Below the pieces are notes generated by a model. The model was not told the origin of the DNA and made no database searches. It saw nothing but the letters and a program-made list of their open reading frames with translations. From Phocaeicola intestinalis (GTDB lineage: Bacteria; Bacteroidota; Bacteroidia; Bacteroidales; Bacteroidaceae), in NCBI RefSeq assembly GCF_014837065.1, contig NZ_JACSPP010000013.1, positions 1 to 64,000 on the forward strand: 64,000 nt of DNA, read 5' to 3'. The stretch's first letter is position 1, and each line of letters starts with the position of its first letter. The translations under genes were made by a program, and so were the position numbers. Positions 17,443-24,601 of the stretch are shown here, one piece after another.

Positions 17443-18717
17443 TCAGTCGAGCCGTACGGTAACGGCATTTTTATGTGCATCCAGCTGTTCATTGGCCGCC
17501 AGTATTTGGATGGCAGGTCCTAAGCGCCGTATTCCTTCTTTCGTGATTTCCTGGAAGGTGATTTTACGGATAAAGCTATCCAGGCTGACTCCGCTATATG
17601 CCTTGGCATAGCCGTTGGTAGGTAAGGTATGGTTGGTACCTGACGCATAGTCGCCGGCACTTTCCGGAGCATACGGCCCCATGAATACCGAGCCGGCATT
17701 GACTATCTGTTCTGCCACATCTCTGTAATTTTGGGTCTCGATAATCAGGTGTTCGGGAGCGTATTCGTTTACCATGTCAATGGCTTCTGCTAGGTCTTTT
17801 ACCAGAATCAGTTTGCTGGAACGGAGCGAAAGTTCGGTCAATGCTTTGCGGGGAAGCGTGGCGAGCTGGCGCTCTACTTCTGCTTTTGTCTTTTCCAGCA
17901 ACTGTTCCGATGTGGTGATGAGGATGGCTTGGCTATCGGCACCGTGTTCGGCCTGAGACAGCAGGTCGGAAGCAACATATACCGGGCTGGCAGTTCCGTC
18001 GGCAAGTACGGCTACTTCCGATGGACCTGCAGGCATATCAATGGCTACTTCACGCAGGGACACCTGTTGTTTGGCTACGGTTACGTATTGATTTCCCGGA
18101 CCGAATATCTTGTATACTTTGGGAATGCTTTCTGTACCGTAAGCCATGGCTGCTATGGCTTGTACGCCTCCCGCTTTGAATACTTTTTTTACACCTGCCA
18201 TGCGTGCTGCGTAAAGGATGGCTGGGTGTATTTTCCCTTTTTGTCCGGGAGGGGAGCAGAGTACGATTTCCTTGCAGCCGGCTATTTGGGCGGGGATGGC
18301 AAGCATCAGTACGGTAGAGAAGAGGGGGGCTGTACCGCCAGGTACATATAGTCCTACTTTTTCAATGGCTACAGCTTTTTGCCAGCAGGTCACGCCCGGT
18401 GTGGTTTCTATTTTTTTGCTTTCGAAACGTTGGGCTGCATGAAAGGTACGGATGTTGGCTGAAGCTTGCCGGATGGCTTCTTTCAGTTCGGGTGCAATCA
18501 TGTTTTCTGCTTCTTTAAATTCGGTTTCGTCTACGGCGAGCGATTCAAGTTTTACTTTGTCGAATTGTTCTTCGTATGCGATGATGGCGCGGTCTCCTTC
18601 GGTGCGTACTTTATTGATGATGGTGTTTACTGCATCGCGTATGTCTTCGGTATGGAGTGCCGAACGTTTCAGTATCTCTTTCCATTCGGAACGTTCCGGA
18701 TAACGTATGATGTTCAT
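17443..18717 (-). CDS. hisD: Histidinol dehydrogenase
   Basis: This zinc-dependent, NAD-linked dehydrogenase catalyses the last two oxidations from histidinol to histidine. The 424 residues are standard. Diagnostic segments include VPGGTAPLFSTVLMLAIPAQ, IFGPGNQYVTVAKQQV, DMPAGPSEV, the zinc-site region QAEHGADSQA and the C-terminal SAGDYASGTNHTLPT. It is separated from hisG by 451 bases holding two repeat elements, unusual spacing for this operon. No strong internal promoter was found in front of it, so it probably depends on read-through from hisG. Confidence 0.96.
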   Translation of the reverse strand: MNIIRYPERSEWKEILKRSALHTEDIRDAVNTIINKVRTEGDRAIIAYEEQFDKVKLESLAVDETEFKEAENMIAPELKEAIRQASANIRTFHAAQRFESKKIETTPGVTCWQKAVAIEKVGLYVPGGTAPLFSTVLMLAIPAQIAGCKEIVLCSPPGQKGKIHPAILYAARMAGVKKVFKAGGVQAIAAMAYGTESIPKVYKIFGPGNQYVTVAKQQVSLREVAIDMPAGPSEVAVLADGTASPVYVASDLLSQAEHGADSQAILITTSEQLLEKTKAEVERQLATLPRKALTELSLRSSKLILVKDLAEAIDMVNEYAPEHLIIETQNYRDVAEQIVNAGSVFMGPYAPESAGDYASGTNHTLPTNGYAKAYSGVSLDSFIRKITFQEITKEGIRRLGPAIQILAANEQLDAHKNAVTVRLD

Positions 18718-18773
18718 AAGCGTTTTGAAGTTAAGTGTTTGTTAATAATAATGATGCGCAAAATAAAGATATA

Positions 18774-18894
18774 TGAATGTCCGCATCTTGCCGATTAACT
18801 TGTAGGGGCAGGGTTTGCCTGCCCGAATACATCCACGCAGGCGCATACGGGCGGGCGACCCCCACCCCTACATTGGCTCATTGCGGATATTCAA
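18774..18894. repeat. Palindromic element, family C, copy 2
   Basis: The ends are TGAATGTCCGCA at the left and TGCGGATATTCA at the right. The core has inverted TGTAGGGGCAGGG and CCCCACCCCTACA arms. The core differs from the other copies (GGGTTTGCCTGCCC in place of the ATACGCCC words), but the ends and arrangement are the same. Confidence 0.65.
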
Positions 18895-18967
18895 TTAAAG
18901 ATATATTACTTTGCCGTTTCAGTTATCTTCGTGGACTGCAGCAGTTAACTGAAATGGCTTATGAATC

Positions 18968-19141
18968 ATGCCAGTCAGGAGTTAAAAGGGAGTTAGATGG
19001 AGTTATTGCCCACTTGGTGGGCTGGAAGCTAGATGCCAATACCTCTTGCACTGTTTTCAGAAGCAGGACTATTGGCCTTTAACTCCTGAACGAAGTGATA
19101 ACTCCTATGGAATATAACTACGTTTAACTCCTGATTCGCAT
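18968..19141. mobile_element. Miniature inverted-repeat element, family B, copy 2 (174 bp)
   Basis: This is a near-copy of 6185-6359 in the same orientation on the plus strand. The terminal inverted repeats are ATGCCAGTCAGGAGTTAAA at the left and TTTAACTCCTGATTCGCAT at the right, matching 16 of 19 bases. The right flank reads GAATATA and the left flank ends TGAATC, a weaker trace of target duplication than in copy 1. Confidence 0.7.
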
Positions 19142-19168
19142 GAATATATCTTCGTTTTGAAGGGCGTT

Positions 19169-20020
19169 TTATAATATCATTTTTTCTATCGGGATAACCA
19201 GTATGCCTTGTGCGCCTAGCGCTTTCAGCTTACCGATAATTTCCCAAAAGCATTTTTGGTCGAGTACTGTATGTACACTGCTCCATCCTTCTGTAGCCAG
19301 CGGCATGATGGTGGGGCTTTTCACTCCAGGTAATACTTCGATGATTTCCTGCAGTTTGTCGGTAGGGGCATTCATCAGTACATATTTTTTGTCTTCAGCT
19401 GCTTTTACGGCTTCGATGCGGAAGAGAAGTTCGTCAAGAATGGTTTTCTTTTCGGGCGAGAGTCCGGGATAACCGATTAGTACGGCTTCGCTTTTCATTA
19501 CTACTTCCACTTCTTTCAGGTTGTTGCTGATAAGTGTGGAGCCGGAACTGACAATATCGAAGATGGCATCTGCCAGTCCGATACCTGGGGCTATCTCTAC
19601 AGAGCCGGTTATAACGTGGATGTCTGCCTGGATACCGTTGCGTTCGAGGAAGTTGCGTAGTATCCCCGGGTACGAAGTGGCAATTTTCTTGCCGTTAAAC
19701 CACGATAGCCCTTGATAATTTTCTTCTTTGTGTATGGCTAGTGAGAGACGGCATTTACTGAATCCGAGACGATAGATGATGTCTGCTTTTTCGTTGCGTT
19801 CTACAAATTCGTTTTCGCCTACAATGCCTATGTCTGCCACTCCGCTGGCTATGGTTTGCGGAATGTCATCATCGCGCAGGAATAAAACTTCGACTGGGAA
19901 ATTGCTGGCTTGGGTGAGCAATGTCCGTTTCGATGTAGAGATTTTAATGTCTGCTTCGGAAAGCAGAGCCATGGTGTCGTCGAATAAACGACCTTTGGAT
20001 TGTACGGCAATTCTTAGCAT
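19169..20020 (-). CDS. hisG: ATP phosphoribosyltransferase (long form)
   Basis: This first, committed enzyme of histidine synthesis joins ATP and PRPP. The 283-residue length indicates the long, homohexameric HisG-L form with a C-terminal ACT-like regulatory domain that binds histidine. Visible are LRIAVQSKGRL at the N-terminus, GVADIGIVGENEF and the PRPP-binding DIVSSGSTLISNNL, with the regulatory domain from about residue 210 (LLMNAP-like VLMNAPTDKLQEI, then LPGVKSPTIMPL). It is first in the operon and preceded by a leader peptide and attenuator, so it is probably under both feedback inhibition and attenuation. Confidence 0.96.
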   Translation of the reverse strand: MLRIAVQSKGRLFDDTMALLSEADIKISTSKRTLLTQASNFPVEVLFLRDDDIPQTIASGVADIGIVGENEFVERNEKADIIYRLGFSKCRLSLAIHKEENYQGLSWFNGKKIATSYPGILRNFLERNGIQADIHVITGSVEIAPGIGLADAIFDIVSSGSTLISNNLKEVEVVMKSEAVLIGYPGLSPEKKTILDELLFRIEAVKAAEDKKYVLMNAPTDKLQEIIEVLPGVKSPTIMPLATEGWSSVHTVLDQKCFWEIIGKLKALGAQGILVIPIEKMIL

Positions 20021-20052
20021 GTTATTTCTGTTTTTTTAGTTGTTTCAAAAAG

Positions 20053-20088
20053 CAAAAAGGCTTACCGTATTTACGGCAAGCCTTTTTT
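20053..20088 (-). terminator. his operon attenuator (terminator hairpin)
   Basis: On the minus strand AAAAAGGCTTGCCGTA pairs with TACGGTAAGCCTTTTT around an AA loop. The one non-Watson-Crick position is a G-U pair, and the 3' side is U-rich. It ends about 32 bases before the hisG start and after the leader peptide stop, the position of an attenuator. The 5' arm (20072-20082) can pair instead with 20119-20129. Confidence 0.85.
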
Positions 20089-20118
20089 ATCTTATAATAA
20101 TCAAATTACACGACCTTC

Positions 20119-20129
20119 AGCCTACCGTA
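20119..20129 (-). promoter_or_regulatory. Antiterminator segment of the his leader
   Basis: The minus-strand sequence TACGGTAGGCT can pair over all 11 positions, three of them G-U, with GGCTTGCCGTA, the 5' arm of the terminator. It can also pair through GGTA/TACG words with TACC/CGTA at the end of the leader ORF (about 20133-20144). These alternative pairings are the standard attenuation switch. Confidence 0.7.
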
Positions 20130-20132
20130 TAT

Positions 20133-20177
20133 TTACGTCAGGTAATGATGGTGGCGATGTGTTGTGTAATTTCTCAT
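20133..20177 (-). CDS. hisL: his operon leader peptide
   Basis: A 14-codon ORF reads MRNYTTHRHHHYLT and then TAA. Four of its 14 residues are histidine, three of them consecutive (H-R-H-H-H). It begins about 30 bases after the promoter -7 element and ends 45 bases before the terminator hairpin. A ribosome stalled at the His codons when His-tRNA is scarce would cover the end of the ORF and free the antiterminator segment. A run of His codons at exactly this place upstream of hisG is strong evidence of function. The gene symbol is by analogy with enteric leader peptides; there need be no sequence homology. Confidence 0.85.
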   Translation of the reverse strand: MRNYTTHRHHHYLT

Positions 20178-20207
20178 ATTTGTTCTCTTGTTTTTTTCTT
20201 TCGTTTG

Positions 20208-20239
20208 CAAATGTAAAGTGTTTGCGTGTAATATCCAAA
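20208..20239 (-). promoter_or_regulatory. Promoter of the his operon
   Basis: On the minus strand TTTG (20239-20236) is followed after 20 bases by TACATTTG (20215-20208), a full match to the Bacteroidetes consensus. Transcription would start near 20200, leaving a leader of about 180 bases that holds hisL and the attenuator. Confidence 0.85.
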
Positions 20240-20294
20240 TATTTATCAGGAAAAAAGTTCTTTTACTTTCAACTTTTCCTTTTTGTGGGCGTAT

Positions 20295-21758
20295 TTATAA
20301 TTCGCCCAAGTAAGGAGAAGGATCTAATTCCTTGTTTTGAATCAGTTCGTAAATGTGCCATGCCATTTCAGAAAAATTAGTGTCTAGCTCTTGCATGGTC
20401 TTGAGCCTCTCTGTGAGCTGTTGTTTGGAGGTAAAGACAGCTCCCCGTATCATATAGTGGAGTGCTTTTTCTATTTTTCCAAGACGGTAATAGCAATATG
20501 AGATAAGATAGCTTATTTTAAACGAGTCCTGATAATCGTGTTTTTCTATCTTTTTGAATGCTTCCAGGGCTTCTTTAAAGTGAAATGCCTGAAAGTAGAT
20601 AACACCGATATCAAACCATGTATCCTGGATGTTGTAGCTGTAGGCTTCGGCTTTTTTAAAAGATTTCTTGGCAGAGCTTGTGTCGTTGTAGAGTAGGGAT
20701 AATTCTCCTTTCAGCAGGTAGAACTGATGGTATTTGTCGTTGTATTGCAATCCCAATTCAATGGTTTCGTAACATGCTGTTATTTCTTTGGTGCGCAAGC
20801 ATGCTAACGCGTGTTTGTAGCAGATTTCTGCCATGTCTACAATTTCGCTTGCTGTAATGCGGTGGTCAAGAATAAGTTGGGTATATTGTTTCATCTTGTC
20901 ATAGTCCAGCAAGTCGAAATAAATGGATGCCAGTATGTACCATATCGGTTCTTTTTCCCGGACGTGCTTTTCGATGTATTCAAGGCAGGGAATTGCTTCG
21001 TGCAGTTGTTCCAGCATCAAATGGCAATCGACTTTCAGTTTCCAGGTGGTAAGGTTTGTCTCGTCTGCTACCATGGCAAAATCAATGGCTTCGAACATCT
21101 TGTCATATTCCTTGGTCTGGGCATAGCAGCGGGCAAGGTTTTGCCAGCTGTTCACGTCATAGGGTTCTTCGTCCAGAATGGCGTTGAAGCATTGGAGGGC
21201 CTGGTCGTAGTGTTGGATTTCAAACTGGTACAGTCCCATAAGTTCCAGGGCTTCCAGATTATCCGGATTTTCATTCAAGGCTTTTTGTATCCATGGGTAA
21301 GCATATTTTTTTTGCTGATAATCGGTGTACAGCTGTGCGATATCGAGTATAGTGTCGATGTGCGGATAATCTTCATAGAGTTTGTTCAGTGTTGCCTGTG
21401 TCTGGCTCATGTCGTTTTTTTGCAGGTATAGTTCGGCATAGAGCAGCTGGGTATCGTAATCGTTTTGATAGGGGAGGTTATGAATCAGCAGATCCGCTTC
21501 GTCTGTATTCCGGCCGCTAAGCAGGGAGTGGCATTTGAAGACAAGCACGTCCTGATTTTCGGGATAGAGGGACAAGGCATAGTCGATGGCTTTGTCCGAG
21601 GCGTATGGATTTCCTTTGCTGGCATAATATTCGGCAATGAGTGTCAAGTCATCGGCATCGAAATAGGTGCGTGTGCCTTCGCGTACCATGTTTTCGTATT
21701 TGGCAAGGGTTTCCTTGAAGTCCGGTTGGTTAAAAATAGAGGATGGATCTTCTTTCAT
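20295..21758 (-). CDS. Tetratricopeptide-repeat protein
   Basis: This is a soluble 487-residue protein made almost entirely of TPR-type helical pairs (for example YQFEIQHYDQALQCFNAILD, SWQNLARCYAQTKEYDKMFE, WFDIGVIYFQAFHFKEALEA). There is no signal peptide or catalytic domain, so it is probably a cytoplasmic scaffold. It lies downstream of glnS on the same strand, separated by a large composite hairpin (21795-21882). No specific function can be assigned. Confidence 0.85.
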   Translation of the reverse strand: MKEDPSSIFNQPDFKETLAKYENMVREGTRTYFDADDLTLIAEYYASKGNPYASDKAIDYALSLYPENQDVLVFKCHSLLSGRNTDEADLLIHNLPYQNDYDTQLLYAELYLQKNDMSQTQATLNKLYEDYPHIDTILDIAQLYTDYQQKKYAYPWIQKALNENPDNLEALELMGLYQFEIQHYDQALQCFNAILDEEPYDVNSWQNLARCYAQTKEYDKMFEAIDFAMVADETNLTTWKLKVDCHLMLEQLHEAIPCLEYIEKHVREKEPIWYILASIYFDLLDYDKMKQYTQLILDHRITASEIVDMAEICYKHALACLRTKEITACYETIELGLQYNDKYHQFYLLKGELSLLYNDTSSAKKSFKKAEAYSYNIQDTWFDIGVIYFQAFHFKEALEAFKKIEKHDYQDSFKISYLISYCYYRLGKIEKALHYMIRGAVFTSKQQLTERLKTMQELDTNFSEMAWHIYELIQNKELDPSPYLGEL

Positions 21759-21794
21759 GGATTAGTCTTTTGTTTATGAATTAGCAGGGTAAAC

Positions 21795-21882
21795 AAGTGC
21801 TCTTGGTACACAAATGCCCGACAAGTGCATCGGGGATGCAAGATACTTGTCTTTTTATGGCATTTGTGGATAAAGAGCACTT
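21795..21882. repeat. Large composite hairpin between glnS and the TPR gene
   Basis: Nested perfect arms are visible: AAGTGCTCTT / AAGAGCACTT (outer), CACAAATGCC / GGCATTTGTG (middle), GACAAGT / ACTTGTC (inner) and TGCATC-GGG-GATGCA at the tip. The whole 88 bp folds into one long interrupted stem. It begins 9 bases after the glnS stop (minus strand), so it could stop or process that transcript, or be a small palindromic element. Confidence 0.75.
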
Positions 21883-21891
21883 ATATATTGG

Positions 21892-23634
21892 TCATTTCCG
21901 GCTGATTTTGCTCCAGGTATCCTTGAGCGATACAGTGCGGTTGAACACCAGATGGTCTGGAGTTGAATCTTTGTCGGGTGTGAAATAGCCGATACGCTGG
22001 AACTGGAGGTAATCGAGCGGCTTGCTGTCGGCGAGGAATTTCTCTACGTAGCATTCTTGCAGTATATTCAGCGAGTCGGGATTGATCATCTCTTTCATGG
22101 CTTCCAGTGCCGAGCAGTTCTTTTCTTCGCGGATAGCCGCCATAGCGTCGCGTGGGTTCTCCACTTTCCATAAGCGGTCGTACAGGCGCACTTCCGCTTT
22201 CAGGCAATGGTTGCAGCTCACCCAGTGCAGGGTGCCTTTCACCTTGCGGTTGGCTTCGGGCATGCCGCTCTTGGTATGCGGGTCGTATTCGGCATATACC
22301 TCGATGACATTTCCGTCTTCGTCTTTCTTGCATCCGGTACATTTCACGATGTACGCGTTCTTCAGGCGCACTTCCTGTCCCGGCGTCATGCGGAAGTATT
22401 TCTTCGGCGCGTTCTCCATAAAGTCTTCGCGCTCTATCCAGAGTTCACGGCTGAACTCGATGGTATGGACGGGCGAATTCGGGTCTTCGGGATTGTTGAC
22501 GGCCTCCATTTCCTCTACCTGCCCTTCGGGATAGTTGGTCAGGATGAGCTTCACCGGATTCAGCACCGCCGACACACGGGTGGCACGGGCGTTGAGGTCT
22601 TCGCGTACCGCGCTTTCCAGCAGGGCGAAATCGTTCAGCGCGTCATAGGTGGTATATCCGATTTTGTCCACAAACTTATGGATGGATTCGGGCGAATATC
22701 CTCTCCGGCGGAATCCGCACAAGGTCGGCATACGGGGGTCGTCCCATCCGTTTACCAGCCCTTCTTTCACCAGAATCAAGAGGTTGCGCTTGCTCAGCAG
22801 GATGTAACTCAGGTTCAGCTTGTTGAACTCGTACTGGCGCGGGCGGTTGTCGTCCAGGTCCTTGCCTTCTTTCACCCAGTCTACAAACAAGTCGTACAAG
22901 GGGCGGTGGGGCACAAACTCCAGCGTGCAGAGCGAGTGGGTCACCCCTTCGAAATAATCGCTTTGCCCGTGGGCGAAGTCATACATCGGGTATGCCTTCC
23001 ATGTATCACCTGTGCGGTGGTGCGGGGTCTTCACCACGCGGTAGATAATCGGGTCGCGGAAGTGCATGTTCGGGCTTGCCATGTCAATCTTGGCACGGAG
23101 CACCATCTTGCCTTCCTCTATCTCGCCGGCGTTCATCTTCTGGAACAGGTCGAGGCTTTCTTCCACGGGGCGGTTGCGGTACGGGCTTTCCGTTCCCGGC
23201 TGGGTCGGCGTACCTTTTTGAGCCGCTATCTCTTCCGAGGTCTGTTCGTCCACATACGCCTTTCCTTCCTTGATGAGGCGGATGGCGAAGTCCCACAATT
23301 GCTGGAAGTAATCGGAAGCATAATATTCATTGCCCCACTGGAAGCCCAGCCATTGGATGTCTTCCTTGATAGACTCTACGTATTCCACGTCTTCCTTCGT
23401 GGGGTTGGTGTCGTCGAAGCGCAGGTTGCACACGCCTCCGTATTTCTTGGCGATGCCGAAGTCCATGCAGATGGCTTTGGCGTGGCCGATGTGTAAGTAT
23501 CCGTTCGGTTCGGGCGGGAACCGGGTCTGTACTCTTCCCCCGTTCTTGCCTTCTTTCAAGTCTTTCTCCACAATTTGTTCGATGAAGTTCAGGCTTTTCT
23601 TTTCTGAACTTTCCGTTGCATTCATTTCAGTCAT
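21892..23634 (-). CDS. glnS: Glutaminyl-tRNA synthetase
   Basis: This class I synthetase charges tRNA-Gln. The 580 residues show the adenylate-binding motif PPEPNGYLHIGHAKA (about 42-56), FDDTNPTKE, the KMSKS-equivalent LLSKRNLLIL and a C-terminal anticodon-binding beta-barrel region (ALNDFALLESAVREDLN, RIGYFTPDKDS). GlnRS rather than GluRS is indicated by the overall length and the CKKDEDG insert in the barrel. A -7 element TATTTTTG lies on the minus strand at 23673-23666. The gene is more GC-rich than its neighbours, which creates a long meaningless ORF on the other strand. Confidence 0.95.
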   Translation of the reverse strand: MTEMNATESSEKKSLNFIEQIVEKDLKEGKNGGRVQTRFPPEPNGYLHIGHAKAICMDFGIAKKYGGVCNLRFDDTNPTKEDVEYVESIKEDIQWLGFQWGNEYYASDYFQQLWDFAIRLIKEGKAYVDEQTSEEIAAQKGTPTQPGTESPYRNRPVEESLDLFQKMNAGEIEEGKMVLRAKIDMASPNMHFRDPIIYRVVKTPHHRTGDTWKAYPMYDFAHGQSDYFEGVTHSLCTLEFVPHRPLYDLFVDWVKEGKDLDDNRPRQYEFNKLNLSYILLSKRNLLILVKEGLVNGWDDPRMPTLCGFRRRGYSPESIHKFVDKIGYTTYDALNDFALLESAVREDLNARATRVSAVLNPVKLILTNYPEGQVEEMEAVNNPEDPNSPVHTIEFSRELWIEREDFMENAPKKYFRMTPGQEVRLKNAYIVKCTGCKKDEDGNVIEVYAEYDPHTKSGMPEANRKVKGTLHWVSCNHCLKAEVRLYDRLWKVENPRDAMAAIREEKNCSALEAMKEMINPDSLNILQECYVEKFLADSKPLDYLQFQRIGYFTPDKDSTPDHLVFNRTVSLKDTWSKISRK

Positions 23635-23759
23635 AGCGCTTTCTTGTTTTTACACTTATCGGTTGCAAAAATAGTGATTCTTTTTCTAAATAGAAAAATG
23701 TAAAGAATAAAATGCGTGATGCTTCTATGGTGCACGGGACGGTAGGGGCAGCTCAGGTC

Positions 23760-24368
23760 TTACGGAAGCTTCACATAGACCCGGTGCGGCGCGCGTCCTT
23801 CGATGCCGATAAGGTGTGCTTCCGTCCACTTGTTCAGGTCGCGCCAGGCGGTGGTCTTGGGCAGTCCTGCCAGTTCGCCGTATGCTTTCAGGGTGATATA
23901 GGCGTGGCTTTCCAGATACGACTGGAGGAGCTGCAGCCTTTCTTCTTCCGAATGCACCTTGGGATTCCGTAAGATTTTCTTTCCGGAAGGCGCGCGGAGC
24001 ACGTTTCCCTGGCATTGCTTGGTGAATTTCTTCGAAGCCGTGAGCCTTACTTTGGCGAACCGGATAGACTGGGCATGCACGTCCGAGGGGTCGTACACCT
24101 CCGTATTGGCTTTGAGCGAGACCGAAGCCGTGCCGATGTTCCCTATCTGCACCCGGTATCCGTCCGACAAGTATTGTGCGGTCCAATATTCTATTTCGTC
24201 CATCACGGCAAGGATGGTCCCCTTGGTCAGTCCCGAATGGTTGGCGATTTGTTCGGTCAGCTTCTCGAACGTAATCGTCCCTTTCGACACGATTTTAGGG
24301 TAAAGGCGTGGTGTGGTGTCTTCCACATTGGCAGAAGGCACAGGCAAGAAATCATAAAGAGCATCCAT
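23760..24368 (-). CDS. HU-like DNA-binding protein (HU-HIG type)
   Basis: This is a 202-residue nucleoid-type protein common in Bacteroides. Residues 1-125 form an HU-like domain with an N-terminal extension (TFEKLTEQIANHSGLTKGTI, then YWTAQYLSDGYRVQIGNIGT). The C-terminal part (about 150-202) looks like a winged or homeodomain-like helix region (LESHAYITLKAYGELAGLPK, then TAWRDLNKW) that could also contact DNA. The start MDALYDFL (24368) is preferred; an ATG 15 bases upstream is possible. Its upstream region carries an array of 21-bp palindromic repeats (24434-24511). Confidence 0.8.
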   Translation of the reverse strand: MDALYDFLPVPSANVEDTTPRLYPKIVSKGTITFEKLTEQIANHSGLTKGTILAVMDEIEYWTAQYLSDGYRVQIGNIGTASVSLKANTEVYDPSDVHAQSIRFAKVRLTASKKFTKQCQGNVLRAPSGKKILRNPKVHSEEERLQLLQSYLESHAYITLKAYGELAGLPKTTAWRDLNKWTEAHLIGIEGRAPHRVYVKLP

Positions 24369-24433
24369 GATAATATGATACATTAAGGTTTATAATCTGT
24401 TTCCGGCAATATGTATTTTACGTTCCACGGCGC

Positions 24434-24511
24434 GGAATGTACATTCCATGGGCTGGAATATACATTCTAAAGCGTGGAATATACGTTCCAGCCCATGGAA
24501 TATAGAACTGA
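24434..24511. repeat. Array of palindromic units at 21-bp spacing
   Basis: Four units begin at 24434, 24455, 24476 and 24497: GGAATGTACATTCC, GGAATATACATTCT, GGAATATACGTTCC and the partial GGAATATAGAAC. Each is a 14-bp palindrome or near-palindrome, and the spacing is exactly 21 bp, two helical turns. Filler words such as CATGGGCT and CAGCCCAT are also complementary. The array lies 65-145 bases upstream of the HU-like gene, and the last unit is inside the island's left direct repeat. Confidence 0.75.
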
Positions 24512-24574
24512 AACGTCTGTAAAGATAATACAATCCAAGTGCGAAAGCAAATGTTTGGGGGAGAAAATGAGAAT
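24494..24574. repeat. Left 81-bp direct repeat flanking the R-M island
   Basis: This segment matches 28669-28749 at 76 of 81 bases in the same orientation and with no gaps. The two copies enclose the restriction-modification genes and little else. The repeat carries a remnant of the palindromic array at its left end, which suggests that the original site lay upstream of the HU-like gene. Confidence 0.85.
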
Positions 24575-24601
24575 ATCAGAGGGAAACGCAGGCTTTGGAA
24601 T

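Larger units (their letters stand above)
18718..19168. other. Expanded hisG-hisD spacer filled with repeat elements
   Basis: This 451-bp spacer lies inside the his operon. It contains a family-C palindromic element (18774-18894), a hairpin TTTCAGTTA / TAACTGAAA (about 18915-18955) and a family-B miniature element (18968-19141). No ORF was recognised. The transcript from hisG must cross all of these stems before hisD. Confidence 0.8.

Noticed and set aside
22207..23496. A 429-codon ORF on the plus strand opposite glnS
   Set aside because: It lies entirely antisense to a certain glnS gene. Its translation has no recognisable domains and the composition expected of a codon-bias shadow.
24434..24511. 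Possible CRISPR-like array upstream of the HU-like gene
   Set aside because: The period is 21 bp with palindromic units and no spacers; it is better described as an operator-like array.
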